Shown here: positions 32,487-43,285 of the stretch, in pieces
How the letters are laid out: each line of letters opens with the position of its first letter
How positions within the stretch are numbered: the first letter of the stretch is position 1
Assembly (NCBI GenBank): GCA_963556145.1
Contig: OY744465.1
Coordinates: forward strand, 6,510,001 to 6,574,000
Reading direction: 5' to 3'
DNA: 64,000 nt
Origin: Hygrocybe punicea
Lineage: Eukaryota; Basidiomycota; Agaricomycetes; Agaricales; Hygrophoraceae
Translations under genes and position numbers: made by a program
The notes under the pieces: model-generated
What the model was told of the DNA's origin: nothing
Database searches by the model: none
What the model saw: the letters and a program-made list of their open reading frames with translations, nothing else

Positions 32487-34604
32487 TACTACAATGCCGG
32501 AACGGGGACTGTTAAAATGTCACGGAATGTTGCATTTCATGAGGATGGGGCATTGCAGGAAGTCAGGATTGTATCCGACTTACTGGGTTTGCAATTCGAG
32601 GGGGAGCAGAGTGAATCCGATGACTCGCAAACTCCAGAACCACCGGAACCCGCAATGGAATCACCGGAACCCACTATGAAGGCACCGGAAAGAGCCATTC
32701 ACAGACCGGAAGAAATAACATACCCACCGAGAGCAACCCGAGGAGTTGACCACGACTACCAACAGTTAAACAACCCACGAGCACAACCGACACAACGCGA
32801 GATACGCGAACCGCTTGATGTACGAAGACCAACGGAATCATCCGCAGCGAAACAAAAGGAAAAAGTCAGCGCGGAAACAACCATAGCATATGCGTTCTTG
32901 AGCACAATGCAGCAGGATAGCAGTCTCACCGACAAGGACCCATGGGATTTAAAGGAAGCCAGGGAAGCCGTAGATTGGGAGAACTGGAAGGTAGCGATGA
33001 AAGAGGAATTTGATCAGCTACAGGAAATGGGCGTTTGGAGACTCGAAGACTTACCGGAGGGGCGGGAAGCCATCGGAAGCAAGTGGGTTTTCCACTGGAA
33101 ACGCGATGAGACGGGCGCAATCGCTAGGCACAAGGCCCGGTTAGTAGCCCAGGGGTTCTCGCAGAAGCCCGGAGTGGATTTCAGCGAAACCGGAACATTC
33201 GCTCCTGTGATGCAGTTCGAGACGTTACAGACGTTGCTCGCATATTCCGCAGTCAAGGACTGGGATATCCAGCAGATGGATATCAAAGGCACATACCTTA
33301 ACGGATGGGTGAAGGAGGAGCTGTACATGAAGCAGCCGGCGGAATTTGAGGACGGAACCGGACGGGTTTGCCGCCTCATATGCCCTATATATGGTCTCAG
33401 GCAAGCCGGAAACGTATGGAACACGGATTTCGATAACACAATGAAGGAATGTCATTATACGAGATTGCGGACCGACTACTGCGCATACTACTATCGGGAA
33501 GGCGAAAACTTTTCCATTGTACTCGTATGGGTCGACGACCTCACGGCTTATGCAAACAACCGAGCGATGAATCAGCGGGTAATCAACCAGCTAAAGGAAA
33601 AGTACACGGTAACGGTCATCGGAAAGCCAACGTTACTGCTCGGAATCCATATCAAACGAGACCGCCAACAACAGAAAATCACCCTATCACAAAGCCGCTA
33701 TATCCGGAAGATCCTCGCGAAGGCCGGAATGAAGGATGCCAAGCCGGTATCAACCCCGATGGACCAGAATGTGGTCCTACAAATAAATGAAACCAAAACC
33801 GACGAGAACGAGCGGAAACGCACCTCGATCGAGTACGCAACACGAGTCAGAGAGCTCTTGTATGCTGCACACGCAACAAGACCCGATATCATGTATGCAA
33901 CTGTAACCATTGCGCAATTCACACGGAACCCGAGTCCGGAACACTGGACAGCACTTAAAAGGATATTCTGCTACCTAAAAGGAACAATGGATTACGAACT
34001 AACATACGGCGGAAAGGACCAACGGATTACGACGGAAACCATTCATTACGTCGATGCCGATTGGGGATCCAACCCACACCGGAAATCCATTAGCGGATAT
34101 GTGTTCACGATCGCAGGGGGAGCCGTGGCTTGGAGCTCGAAGAAGCAAAGCACGATTGCGTTGTCAACGGCCGAAGCGGAATATGTCGCCGCTACTCATG
34201 CCACGAAGCAGTTAATCTGGCATAGAAACTTATTGAAGGAATTGGACCTATGGTCAGATGAAACATCAATTTTACAATCCGATAATCAGGCCGCGATTGC
34301 TATATCGCACAACCCGGAATTCCACGCACGGACGAAGCACATAGATATTAATCTACATTTCCTACGAGATCACGTCGCGTCTGGTATTCTCAAAGTCACA
34401 TATATTCCTTCCAAAGACAATCTAGCGGACATATTTACGAAAGGGTTACCTCGCCCGCTTCACGCAAAGTTCACAGTGGAACTTGGTCTATTGATCGGAG
34501 AGGAACAGGAAAGAGCGGAACACGTAACAGAATACATGGACGATGTTTACCGTGACCTGGAACGAGTCGAAGAATATTCGACCAAGGGGGAGTGTTGGGA
34601 ATAG
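32487..34604 (+). CDS. pol: Copia reverse transcriptase and RNase H
   Basis: Open continuously from after the TGA at 32484 to the stop at 34604 (695 codons from the first ATG, 32517). A Glu/Pro/Ser-rich linker is followed by reverse transcriptase blocks K-W-V-F-H-W-K, Q-M-D-I-K-G-T-Y-L-N-G, Y-G-L-R-Q-A-G and the catalytic V-W-V-D-D-L (Val where Tyr is common in YVDD). RNase H motifs are Y-V-D-A-D-W-G, S-T-A-E-A-E-Y-V-A and R-T-K-H-I-D-I. The C-terminus overlaps the polypurine tract and LTR start, as in many Copia elements. Unlike the integrase region it shows no break. Confidence 0.95.
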   Translation, partial: YYNAGTGTVKMSRNVAFHEDGALQEVRIVSDLLGLQFEGEQSESDDSQTPEPPEPAMESPEPTMKAPERAIHRPEEITYPPRATRGVDHDYQQLNNPRAQPTQREIREPLDVRRPTESSAAKQKEKVSAETTIAYAFLSTMQQDSSLTDKDPWDLKEAREAVDWENWKVAMKEEFDQLQEMGVWRLEDLPEGREAIGSKWVFHWKRDETGAIARHKARLVAQGFSQKPGVDFSETGTFAPVMQFETLQTLLAYSAVKDWDIQQMDIKGTYLNGWVKEELYMKQPAEFEDGTGRVCRLICPIYGLRQAGNVWNTDFDNTMKECHYTRLRTDYCAYYYREGENFSIVLVWVDDLTAYANNRAMNQRVINQLKEKYTVTVIGKPTLLLGIHIKRDRQQQKITLSQSRYIRKILAKAGMKDAKPVSTPMDQNVVLQINETKTDENERKRTSIEYATRVRELLYAAHATRPDIMYATVTIAQFTRNPSPEHWTALKRIFCYLKGTMDYELTYGGKDQRITTETIHYVDADWGSNPHRKSISGYVFTIAGGAVAWSSKKQSTIALSTAEAEYVAATHATKQLIWHRNLLKELDLWSDETSILQSDNQAAIAISHNPEFHARTKHIDINLHFLRDHVASGILKVTYIPSKDNLADIFTKGLPRPLHAKFTVELGLLIGEEQERAEHVTEYMDDVYRDLERVEEYSTKGECWE
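34584..34592 (+). other. Polypurine tract of Copia
   Basis: AAGGGGGAG directly precedes the 3' LTR. Confidence 0.8.
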
Positions 34605-34834
34605 TGGCCGAATAGTCACGGAAAGGATTGGTAATCCGTATCACGTGACCCCGGAACTCAAACCCACCTGTCCGATGAATAATGCTGAAGCGCAGCATGT
34701 ATTCTACTCACCACAAGAAACTTCTAGTATATTTAGCTAGTAGTATAAAAGCCCTCTCAGAGAGAGGCAAATATAATTCATTCCACATTAAATTACTTAG
34801 TGATCAACAACCACTGCACCTATATATTCCAATA
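34593..34834 (+). repeat. 3' LTR of the Copia element (242 bp)
   Basis: Direct copy of 24985-25226; followed by CATCA (34835-34839). Confidence 0.95.
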
Positions 34835-34839
34835 CATCA

Positions 34840-35948
34840 AGACCCAGGACACCGTTTCTTGAAGTCTGAATTTTAAGATAGTTTTCCTGCTATTCATATT
34901 ATATATATGCACTTATACCATGAAATTTATGAAATCAAGTTGGGCTGCAGCGCTCCTCTGCTCCCTGTAGCCTTCCAACCTCCTCTTGCTTCACAGAATT
35001 GTCTCCTCCTCATCCTCCTCAATGTCGTAGGGGAAATTGTATACCGGTATATCATAAGGTCAATAATATCTGTACCTTTTGAAGCCTTGAAGTCGAGGAG
35101 TCAGCCCTCCCAATGATGGGGATGACGTTGACACAAGGGGAGGGGTGGCGCATCGATTCAATATCTATTTCCCTCAATCTGACACGGATGCAATCAAAGT
35201 AATTTGAGAAAAAGAATGGTTTGACATACACCTGTCCAGCGGAGGAATGAAGTACAAGAGAGCATGCACTCTGCTATCCCTGAAACGAGCATTATGGATA
35301 ATAATACGTCTCTTCAGTCGTCGTATTGATGCTTGAGGCTTGGAAGCTGCTAGTAATACAACTGTTAAAGGCGACGTGATAGAAGTATTCAGAGTTCTTA
35401 TGCAAACTCGTCAATGTTATTGCCAAAGCTGGAGGTGTCGACAATGGTGAGCACAATGTGAACACCATCTTCCTCGAGTTCTGCAATGCATTGGTTAGTG
35501 TCCCAGCCGATTGTATGAGTATGGATAAATGCTCACAGATGGCTTCATCCTCATTCCCTCTTCGACATGTGCAGTCTCAGGAGACTGTTCACAGAAGTCA
35601 TTCGTCCAGTCCTGCTAGACCTGACGGTATTTCAGTAACGAAGAATATATGTGGGAACTCACCGACGACCATGACGGACTTCCTTCTTGGCTTTATTGCC
35701 CCGACATCTACCTGCCAAAAGACATTTTGACGATGTCACTGAGTCATTCGGCGGTAAAAAAGTCAGAGAGGGTTGAATGTTGAATGCTGAACGGTGGAGC
35801 TGCCTAGCCAAGTTGGTGCACGTGTCGTCATCTTATATGCCCCCTCAAAGAAATCAGCACAAGCCGCGCCATTGGTTCTTTCTGCGATGCTTCTGCATGG
35901 ATTCTGACACTCCCTTTCACAGCTCCCGATGATGACATACGACAACCG
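34840..35948. other. Host DNA right of Copia, no supported gene
   Basis: Contains only short frames on both strands (for example 34907-35116, 35458-35730, 35292-35486 minus). GTAAC/GTGAG words and broken coding-like stretches suggest a decayed gene, but no domain was recognised. Confidence 0.4.
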
Positions 35949-37650
35949 CTGACTGCTTATTTTGAACTGGGATTATCTGACGTCTCTATGGTGAACCATC
36001 TCAAGGACCACTATGACACCAGCCGATATGGTCTGAGGTTTGCATGATTGTTCTATGACTTTACATTCAATTTTCTGACAGTATGACGTAGCATAATAAC
36101 CATCCGGCGCCTCCGCAAAACTTGGGGACTCTTATCGACACGGCAACAAAAACACACACTTGAAACTATTTACGAGAAGGTGCGAGAAATTCGCAAGCGA
36201 TTTCCATTTCGTGGAGCAGAATCCATCCACAAAAATCTCCGTGAGCTGCATGGTGATCACGTTCCAAGGTGCGTCAAATTTGTCTCATGTATTATCTATT
36301 CTGATTTTGTTCAGGGAGCTTGTCGAAGACCTCCTCAAGATAGTGGAGCCTGATGAAGTCAAGCAACGCCGACGCCGCAGGTTGAAGAGAAGACACTATT
36401 GGGCAGCTGGTGTCAACGACATTTGGCCCCAGGATCAACACGACAAATGGGGTCGATTTGGGCTTTGGCTTCATGCAGGCTTGGAAGCGTTCACTGGAGA
36501 GATCAATTGGTTGCGGATCTGGTGGACCAATAAAAATCCAGTCCTAATTACAAGCTACTACATTAACACTTGCCGAAGAATTGGTGGTGAGTGCTTTTCA
36601 TCTGTTGTTGACCTCATCTTAATTTCATGATGATGCAAGCTATCCCTGTGATCATGCAAAGTGATCCCAGACTCGAGAGCAATGGTGTTGCAAATGCCCA
36701 CACCGTTGCCTGTTACTGTCTTGATCCATCACTTGCAGACACGTTACAACAACCGTTTTGCAACCAATCACAATAATATTTTGTCAGAGATCAAGTGGTC
36801 CGTTTTTCGACGTGATTTTTCTCCAGGTTTCGAGGACATCCTTGAAGAGGGTGTCCAGAACGGGTGGTACGATGTCAATGACATACTGGAAAAGCAAGTC
36901 CTCATTGTTCCTCGTGAGATTCCACTCTGATAACTGCTTTTGCAGTCTTCTGTTTCGCTGGATTGCTATTCCCTGGCTTCAAGCAGAAATTGATGAATGG
37001 GTTCGGTTCAAGAACCAGACTGCCCCACGAGCGGACAGGAATAAGATACTTCCCCATGGGATTCCCGCACTCATCAGGGCAAAACCACACCGCTATGGTG
37101 CCCTTGATTTCAAAGTATGGTTTCTCCCCGTTCACTTGGCTTTTGCTAATCATTCTATAACAGATTCCCATTCCACCGCAACTACTTGATGAGGTTGAAG
37201 CTCAGTACGCACCTCCTGATCACCTGGTATTTCAACTTGTTCCACAAGCCTTTGATCACCATGCGCAAAAGTTCTTTACTGCACTGGGGGAACCAGTTAT
37301 CTCATCCGACACATTCTGGGACATATACCATCAAATTTTGCAACACTTTCATGAAAACAATTCAGATAATGAACTTACATCAATCCTCACAGCACATCGC
37401 AAGGATACCAGAATATTTGAAGAAGAAAATACCAAAATGGAGGTATTTCCGAACATGAAGCCGTTTCGAAATGGAAACAACATTGTCGGGCCACAAGGAC
37501 ACAAGTATATTGGTGGTCTTGCTGCTCCTCCCGCTCATGGTCTCTGTGGTGGCCTGCCTTTGGAAGCATTCGAAGACTCTGATGATGACTTGTCGGAACA
37601 TATACCCGAATATGCATATTTTACAAGTGAAGATGAGAGTGGCGACACAT
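35949..37650 (+). pseudogene. Integrase-core-like (rve/DDE) transposase-derived protein, decayed
   Basis: Exons separated by short introns (GTTTGC 36040-ACAG 36083; GTGCGT about 36270-TTCAG 36315; GTGAGT about 36586-GCAAG 36640; about 36899-36944; GTATGG about 37119-AACAG 37164). Encoded blocks include Y-F-E-L-G-L-S-D-V, T-R-Q-Q-K-H-T, an Arg-rich stretch then W-A-A-G-V-N-D-I-W-P-Q-D-Q-H-D-K-W-G, Q-S-D-P-R-L-E-S-N-G, I-P-W-L-Q and I-L-P-H-G-I-P. Their order matches the integrase-core protein multicopy in mushroom genomes, likely from a DNA transposon with an rve-type catalytic domain (D...D-P-x-x-E). A frameshift near 36740 breaks the protein. The 3' end merges into the antisense alpha-kinase around 37650; the plus frame beyond that is its shadow. 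Confidence 0.65.
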
Positions 37651-37654
37651 CCTT

Positions 37655-39797
37655 GTCAAAGTGCCTGAATGGTTTTGCTGAGCTTTTGCCTATATATTTG
37701 ACAAATTTACCGTCGACATCTGGATCAATGACTTCTTCAATCAAGTATGTGTCATGCTTCGAATTTTCGGCAATGGCCAAGGCAGTATGGATGAAGCGCA
37801 TTGCTGGAATATTGAATGGTGGGCTGCTGCCGTGAGATGAGATATATGTCGCCATAAAGTCATACACCAGATCCATCAGTGCTGATGCCCATCTCAAACA
37901 GTTTATTTCGGAGCTGAGTTTAACGATTTGTGTTGGATTATCGAACAGGATTCGTGCTCCCGTCATTTGGCATTTATACCAGCATTGTTTGAGGCAAATT
38001 TGAGCTGAAGGGCCAACAATCGGCCAACTTGTATGGCCAAATGTTGCCTTTTTAAAACCCCCATACTTTGGGCTAGAGTCTGGGTTGAGAATTAAGTCCA
38101 ATCTTGTAGGGCCTTGGCAATCTGTGATCACATTGAATGGCCGAGAATTGGAAACAAGCCCAGAAAATGTTGTAGCCGATGTAGGGTACAGAACACAAGT
38201 GACAGGTGCCATGTTTACTAGAAAATAGGACTGTAGATAAAGGAGAAGATGGAAATAATATATGGCTTACAGAGAGATCTAACAACTTTTTTTGACGGTG
38301 CTGTTTGAGCTTGAAGTGCACATCGAACATCATCAGACTTTGGTGATTCTGGCGACATAGGTTTTGGAGCAGGCCGTTTGGAATGACAAGGGGTGGATGG
38401 TGCACTCTGTTCTGGATGAGCTGCAAGTCTAGGATACAGAAACCAAAACATACTGCTGAGTGTTGACGCTTACGCACACTGCCACTGACTGACCCAAAAC
38501 CCACACTACTCTCATTTACACCATCGTGTATCCCAGCAATGTTGGATGTTCCAGGGCTGCAAGAATTTTGAATAGCAGGCGTTCCTCGTCACTATCGCAT
38601 GTGTTTTATATTAGAATCAAACAACAAAATGGGACAATCTGGACGAACTGGGGTTTCTTGCTTTTCAGTATCTGAATCCTCATCATCAAGACAAGCAAGA
38701 ATCTTTAGGTATGTTTCTTGTTGCGGTTCAAGGAGTACTTCAACACCTTTACCAGTGTGGAACATAATATTCCTTCCTTTCCCTTTTGGCACAAAAAACT
38801 TGGCCGCAATCGCATCGACATCTGGAACCCCAGGTAGAGGCACCAACTCTACCTATTCTTTATTACGAAGATGAAGCTGATCTATATCAATAGCAGTATT
38901 TTTGGACCATTTCAAGAACAATGGATGCAGTGTCAAGAAAGTAACATTCTTGAGATCCTCAACCCCAATATGAACTGGGATGTTGTTAACGGTTTCGGAG
39001 ATGCTCTGGTATGCTTTTAGGATGAATTTTGACATGTGTGCTTTCAGGATGAATTTACATACCGCAACCACAGATGGATTTTTGTTCCCAGGTTTGACCC
39101 ACATCATGGTCATTTTGATGACCACTAGCTCCACATTGTTAACTGCATATGCACAGTGAGCAAAGTAGTTCCGCATCTCATTGTACTTTTCATGGGCATC
39201 TTGATACCCAGGGTATTTTGGATAATTCGTGAAGAAATCTGGAATATCAATTGTATGTGCAGCTTGTCCCTGCCCCAGTGTGAACACTTTGGGGCCACCT
39301 TTCCTCTTTGGCCATGGTTCCTTCGTCACAAAGCTAATTGGTGCCTTCACAACATTCTTGGATGGGAGTGGTGGCGGTGGCATGGATGAATTGGGCTTTT
39401 GGCTATGCCCCATGCATACTGGATGAGACAAGCCTTTGGAAGGTGAAAAAACACTATAATATATTGTTTTAAAAATGAGGAACTAACCTTCTCGCTGAGC
39501 CGCAGCTATTCCTTTGTGAACCTCACAATGTTTCTGACTTTGGCCTTCTTGAAACACCATTATTACTTGTTACCAATGTATTAGATGGCAATCCTTGCCT
39601 TGGGTCTTTTGTCGGGACACAGTTTTCTGTATGTGGTACTCGTGACAACCTGGACAGAGATATTTTCCTGGTTTATTGGGGTTTCGGTCATGCATATAAT
39701 GAAGCTGGGTTCCAGAGGGAAAAGACAGTTTACACCGCTGGCAAATGGCCTGATGGTCACCATCCATGGTGAAGTCTGCGACATCTGCAGACATCAC
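37655..39797 (-). pseudogene. Alpha-type protein kinase, 3'-truncated
   Basis: Minus-strand exons at 39797-39570, 39431-38853, 38846-38592, about 38500-38250 and 38212-37655. The first carries a CX2C...CX2C zinc-binding pair (C-Q-R-C, C-P-G-C) with Y-H-Y-type spacing seen at the N-terminus of mushroom alpha-kinases. The last contains A-L-A-I-A-E-N-S, Y-L-I-E-E-V-I-D and G-K-F-V-K-Y-I-G, core blocks of the alpha-kinase fold. The C-terminal part (expected H-F-T/S-H and the G-x-G-x-x-D-P-x motif with zinc ligands) is absent: coding sequence stops where the integrase-like gene ends. The enzyme would phosphorylate Ser/Thr, but lacks its C-lobe here. Confidence 0.65.
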
Positions 39798-40209
39798 ATA
39801 TGTTGGGTGGTACGTGTCGATATCTGGGTTTCAAAAAGCACTATACAGCCACACTCTGCTTCTGGGCATTAAAATAGGATGCAGTTACTCTAAAACTTGA
39901 ACACTTAGCATTCTTAGTTATTTGTTTAACATTACATTACTTGTACGGCAAAGTTTGGTGCTAGAAAGTAAAAATAGAGAACTTGAAATAATTGTCAAAG
40001 CAGTGTACGGGGTCATGTCCACATGCCGAGTGCTTGAAAGTCAGCGCCAATCTCAATTCGGAGCTGATCACTGTCAGTTTCCATACAAGTGGTATAATTT
40101 CATCCCCAGCCTCGACACCTTCTGAGAACCGTTGGCCTGGAGGTATAGGAGCAATACATGCCAATGGTTGGATCGATCCATCTGAGCCAAGTGGCCCAAG
40201 TCCAAGTCA
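39798..40209. other. Region between kinase relic and KP4-like relic
   Basis: Short frames only (39961-40164 on minus may be an upstream kinase exon, Cys/His-containing). Nothing firm. Confidence 0.35.
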
Positions 40210-40560
40210 ATGTTGAACACTGCCGCTGCCCTCGGGATCAATTGCCTTGGTCACGCGGGATGCTCGAGTGCTGGGGTCACGGTCGCACAATCTCTCGTCA
40301 CGACCATCATGGGTATTGACCCCAATCAATGGTACAACGACGGCGAACATATTGCGTGCCAAACAGAGACGAAAATATCACCATCTGCCCATTTTTGCAG
40401 CACATACCGAGCGGTGCCACCGGCATGGATATCCAACGTCTCGCCCATTACATCACCGACCACGGTTGTGCTATCTGTGGCAGGGTTCCTTTCCATTTCC
40501 CCTCAGACAACGACATTTCGAAAGGAGAACTTACCTTCAACTTTGTTAACCAACCCCCTT
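40210..40560 (+). pseudogene. KP4-like killer toxin domain relic
   Basis: Two frames together show the layout of the KP4 fold family: L-G-I-N-C near the start, then I-D-P-N-x-W-Y with an I-A-C cysteine, C-P-F-L-Q, an H-G-C-x-x-C-G pair and the terminal N-D-x-S-x-G-E-L-T-F block. KP4 proteins are small secreted cysteine-rich proteins that block calcium channels in target fungi and plants. The halves lie in different frames with a shift near 40365, and no signal peptide precedes the first block, so the copy is broken and 5'-incomplete. Confidence 0.7.
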
Positions 40561-41076
40561 CCACCACTGCTGCACAGGCAACAACGGCGACAGCGACAAC
40601 AGCAGCAAGCCACCGCAGCCAACAACTTCTTCAAGTCTCCTGCCAACATCCCCTCCGACATTTTATTATCTGGAGGGATAGAGCATTGTCCCGGCGGGTC
40701 ACCTGGAGACGCTCTCTCATGCACATTTACCGCTCAGGTAAGCGGAATCCTTCTTCTTTCCGCGCCAACAATTAACCACTCGCACTCAGAACGCCTCCGC
40801 CACTTATCGTCTCTCAAGCATCGTCGGTTCCCCTGTCGAGAACTGCCAAGGGTCTAATCAAACAGTCCAGACAGTAATCGGCGGATCAGCTGCCATTACT
40901 CAAGGATGGTCAGATTCACAGATGCTAAACTTTATACCAGGAATCCTCGATCCGATCTTGGACTTTCTCACCATCGGAGGTTCGGGCAGTTGGAATCAGC
41001 AGCAGTCTTGGCAGGCTCAGCAAACCGTGACCATTACGCTTGATTCTGTCGAACAGCCCCTTGACCCGAGTTATTG
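40561..41076 (+). pseudogene. C-terminal part of an unidentified, probably secreted protein
   Basis: A Thr/Ala/Gln-rich stretch leads into G-G-I-E-H-C-P-G-G-S-P-G-D in a third frame. An intron (GTAAGC near 40738 to ACTCAG near 40790) joins it to N-A-S-A-T-Y-R, then V-E-N-C, I-G-G-S-A-A-I-T-Q-G-W and a C-terminus ending at TGA 41074-41076. Two cysteines, N-glycosylation-type sites and the hydrophilic Gln-rich end suggest an exported protein. It may belong to the KP4-like gene or to a separate gene fused by deletion. No family recognised. Confidence 0.4.
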
Positions 41077-41894
41077 ATAATCTACCTTACTAGGTACATT
41101 AACAATGTCACGTTGTACTAACCAACCAACGACACCGTTTATAACACGCCCGTAATTCCTTGCGATGCCAGTTTTAACCTCCCTCGCGCACCTCCCCTTG
41201 TTCCTATCCCCTCCCCCCCCACAGTAGCGCTCTAAGCATCCAGATCTCTCAGTTGTCTTTTCACACATTTTGGTCACACTGTTCCTCGTCTCGTTGTCTC
41301 ATCACTTCCATGGGACTCGGTCTAGCTGTGCTTGTATTGTTGTTATTGTACTTCGATTGTACGTCATGGAAACTTCGGAAAATTTGAGGCATACTATCAC
41401 TGATCATCACTCTTTTGAATGCCTTGTTGAAACCCATCTTGTATATATCGCGCTACTAGCGGTGCCATGGAGGCCATGCATCCGCTGACAGCCTCGTCTT
41501 CTGGGCCCAAGGGGTGTGGATACACGAAGCATGTCAGTCATCCAGATAGTGGGTCTTTCGCTTGTTGTCTTCCCCTCTGCTCACTGGGTGTGCATTAAAC
41601 CGTGTCAATGGTATCACCGGCTTTGATGTTTGGCATGATTTCCAACAGGGCTTGGGGGCTTGGGGGCTCTCTTTTCTCATCGCTAGAGACCTTGTTATTC
41701 GGAGCGACATAGAATCGAGTAATGCTAGACACTTGTAAACGGTAACCTAGACGAAGTACTACTGGCAGGCTGTCTGAACATCGAAGAGAGCTATCGTGAA
41801 GACGGCGCATAGTTATGAAAGAAAACGAACAGTCTACCCAAGGGATCTGATTTTTACATCCAAAGCCCATCTTGACGACGCCAGTTACTTCCGA
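41077..41894. other. Intergenic, weak frames only
   Basis: 41270-41488 (plus) and 41595-41870 (minus) are short frames without domains. The minus frame lies just downstream of the membrane protein gene and could be an alternative 3' exon. Confidence 0.35.
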
Positions 41895-42807
41895 GTCGAA
41901 CCATTGGGTAAGTAACTAGGAGGGGGTACTTGCGCCTCAAGCTCATCGAGGCGGCGCATTTTTCTGATGCAGTAGTATCCGACAAGAATTATGATCGCAA
42001 AGGCTACGAGAGCCCCAAAGAGACCGAGTGCGATGGGGCCAACATTTGACCTCCTAGTGAGTGGATCAGGCTTTTGGTATTGGAAGTCACCAGGGAAAAC
42101 TTACGTGGTAATGCTAGGAGTGACCACGCTGCTGGAGCTCGAGCTGAAGCCACAGCTCGGTTGGTCAGTTTCGGTAATGTTATCTGAAAGGAAAAAAAAA
42201 AATGTACATAATAGTGGTCCCGATTACCGCAGTCGTACTGAAGGTTACAGTAGTCGACGGAATAGTGGTGGTGGTGGCAGTGGTGGTGGTGGCGGTAGTG
42301 GAAGTGGTAGCGGAAGTGGTGGTAAGTGTTGTTGTGGATGCACAACAATCACATAATAACTTGATGCCTGTCAAGCAGGTGGCCCCAGTCCCATCCCCAT
42401 CTGGGCTGGATTGTACAACGGTGCAGTAATCTGGACATCGTCCAGAGCACGAGGGCGCAGTGCCGGACCAGTATACGCAATCTGATGCCATGGCAAGAGT
42501 TGTGGCATCAAAGGAGTTGTTCGCCCAGTATTCATAGTAGATGAAGCGCTCCAGCGCCTAGGTTGTCTTAAGTCCAGCCCGGCAATAGGTGTAAGTGGAC
42601 ATGTGGTACAAATAGCGGTATTAGGTGTATGTGGCACAAATAGCTAATACTAGTAGCACGCACATTTAGCCATGCTCGATCAAACATTTGTAGTCTGCCA
42701 CTGTTCCACAGAAAGATTTCAAAGATGATGAGAGCACAGAGACAGATATAGTATGAAGTGCGCCCAGTGCGAGCCGGAGGGATAAGTGATTTAGGCCGAA
42801 TTTTCAT
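41895..42807 (-). CDS. Cysteine-rich single-pass membrane protein with mucin-like stalk
   Basis: Start ATG at 42807. The N-terminus has a hydrophobic segment (Y-Y-I-C-L-C-A-L-I-I-F-E-I-F-L) that can act as signal or anchor. After an intron, the ectodomain exon (about 42560-42190) carries C-V-Y-W-S-G-T-A-P-S-C-S-G-R-C-P and further cysteines (C-L-T-G, C-D-C-C), a pattern common in secreted mushroom proteins. A Thr-rich stalk follows. A later exon (about 42180-42110) and an intron (GTAAGT...CTAG, about 42055-42105) lead to the last exon, 42054-41895: a membrane helix (I-A-L-G-L-F-G-A-L-V-A-F-A-I-I-I-L-V-G-Y) then basic K-M-R-R and a short Pro-rich tail. A cell-surface sensor or adhesin role is inference only. 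Confidence 0.6.
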
Positions 42808-42868
42808 GATGGCTCAGCGCTCGACTACCGTACGCTTTGCAAATGACGGTGAGCCTAACTCTTAACGT

Positions 42869-43102
42869 TTAACATAGAGTATTTGGACACAGAAAGGCGC
42901 ACCTTGGATCAAATAGGTGGGTGGCTTGACTGCCCGCTGCGATGAACTTGGTGAGGCACTGGCAGATTGGACGATTCCCATATTTTTCGCGCACCGCTCC
43001 CGGTGCCAGCAAATATTGTAGCTTGAGACTCCGTCGTCGATGGACTAGAGTTATAATACTATGGGCGGCTTTACGTTCGAATGAATCTAGCAAATGACTC
43101 AA
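42869..43102 (-). CDS. Short hypothetical frame
   Basis: 77 codons on minus, upstream of and in the same direction as the membrane protein gene. No domain recognised and no supporting splice structure; may be spurious. Confidence 0.2.
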   Translation of the reverse strand: MSHLLDSFERKAAHSIITLVHRRRSLKLQYLLAPGAVREKYGNRPICQCLTKFIAAGSQATHLFDPRCAFLCPNTLC

Positions 43103-43285
43103 AATCTGGTAGTGGGACTCACTCTGAGTTCAATCTTTGCGCGCTACTTGTGACCTCAGTCAGGCTATGCCTTGACCAACCAAGGCATCTGAGAGGAGTT
43201 AGATAGAGAGAATATATTGAAGGAGCTAGTGTTGAATGTGTGAGGACTCGATATGACTTGCAAATGATGCCTAGCATCTTTCATT

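Larger units (their letters stand above)
24985..34834 (+). mobile_element. Full-length Ty1/Copia retrotransposon, disabled, with nested LTR insertion
   Basis: LTRs, half-tRNA-type primer site, Gag, protease, integrase, reverse transcriptase, RNase H, a polypurine tract and a 5-bp CATCA duplication are all present, in Copia order (integrase before reverse transcriptase). A 5.0 kb LTR element splits the protease at D-S-G. Three TGA codons (31446, 31596, 32484) interrupt the integrase region. Without the nested insertion the element would be about 4.8 kb, normal for Copia. The reverse transcriptase/RNase H part remains open over 695 codons, so decay is recent or incomplete. Confidence 0.95.
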
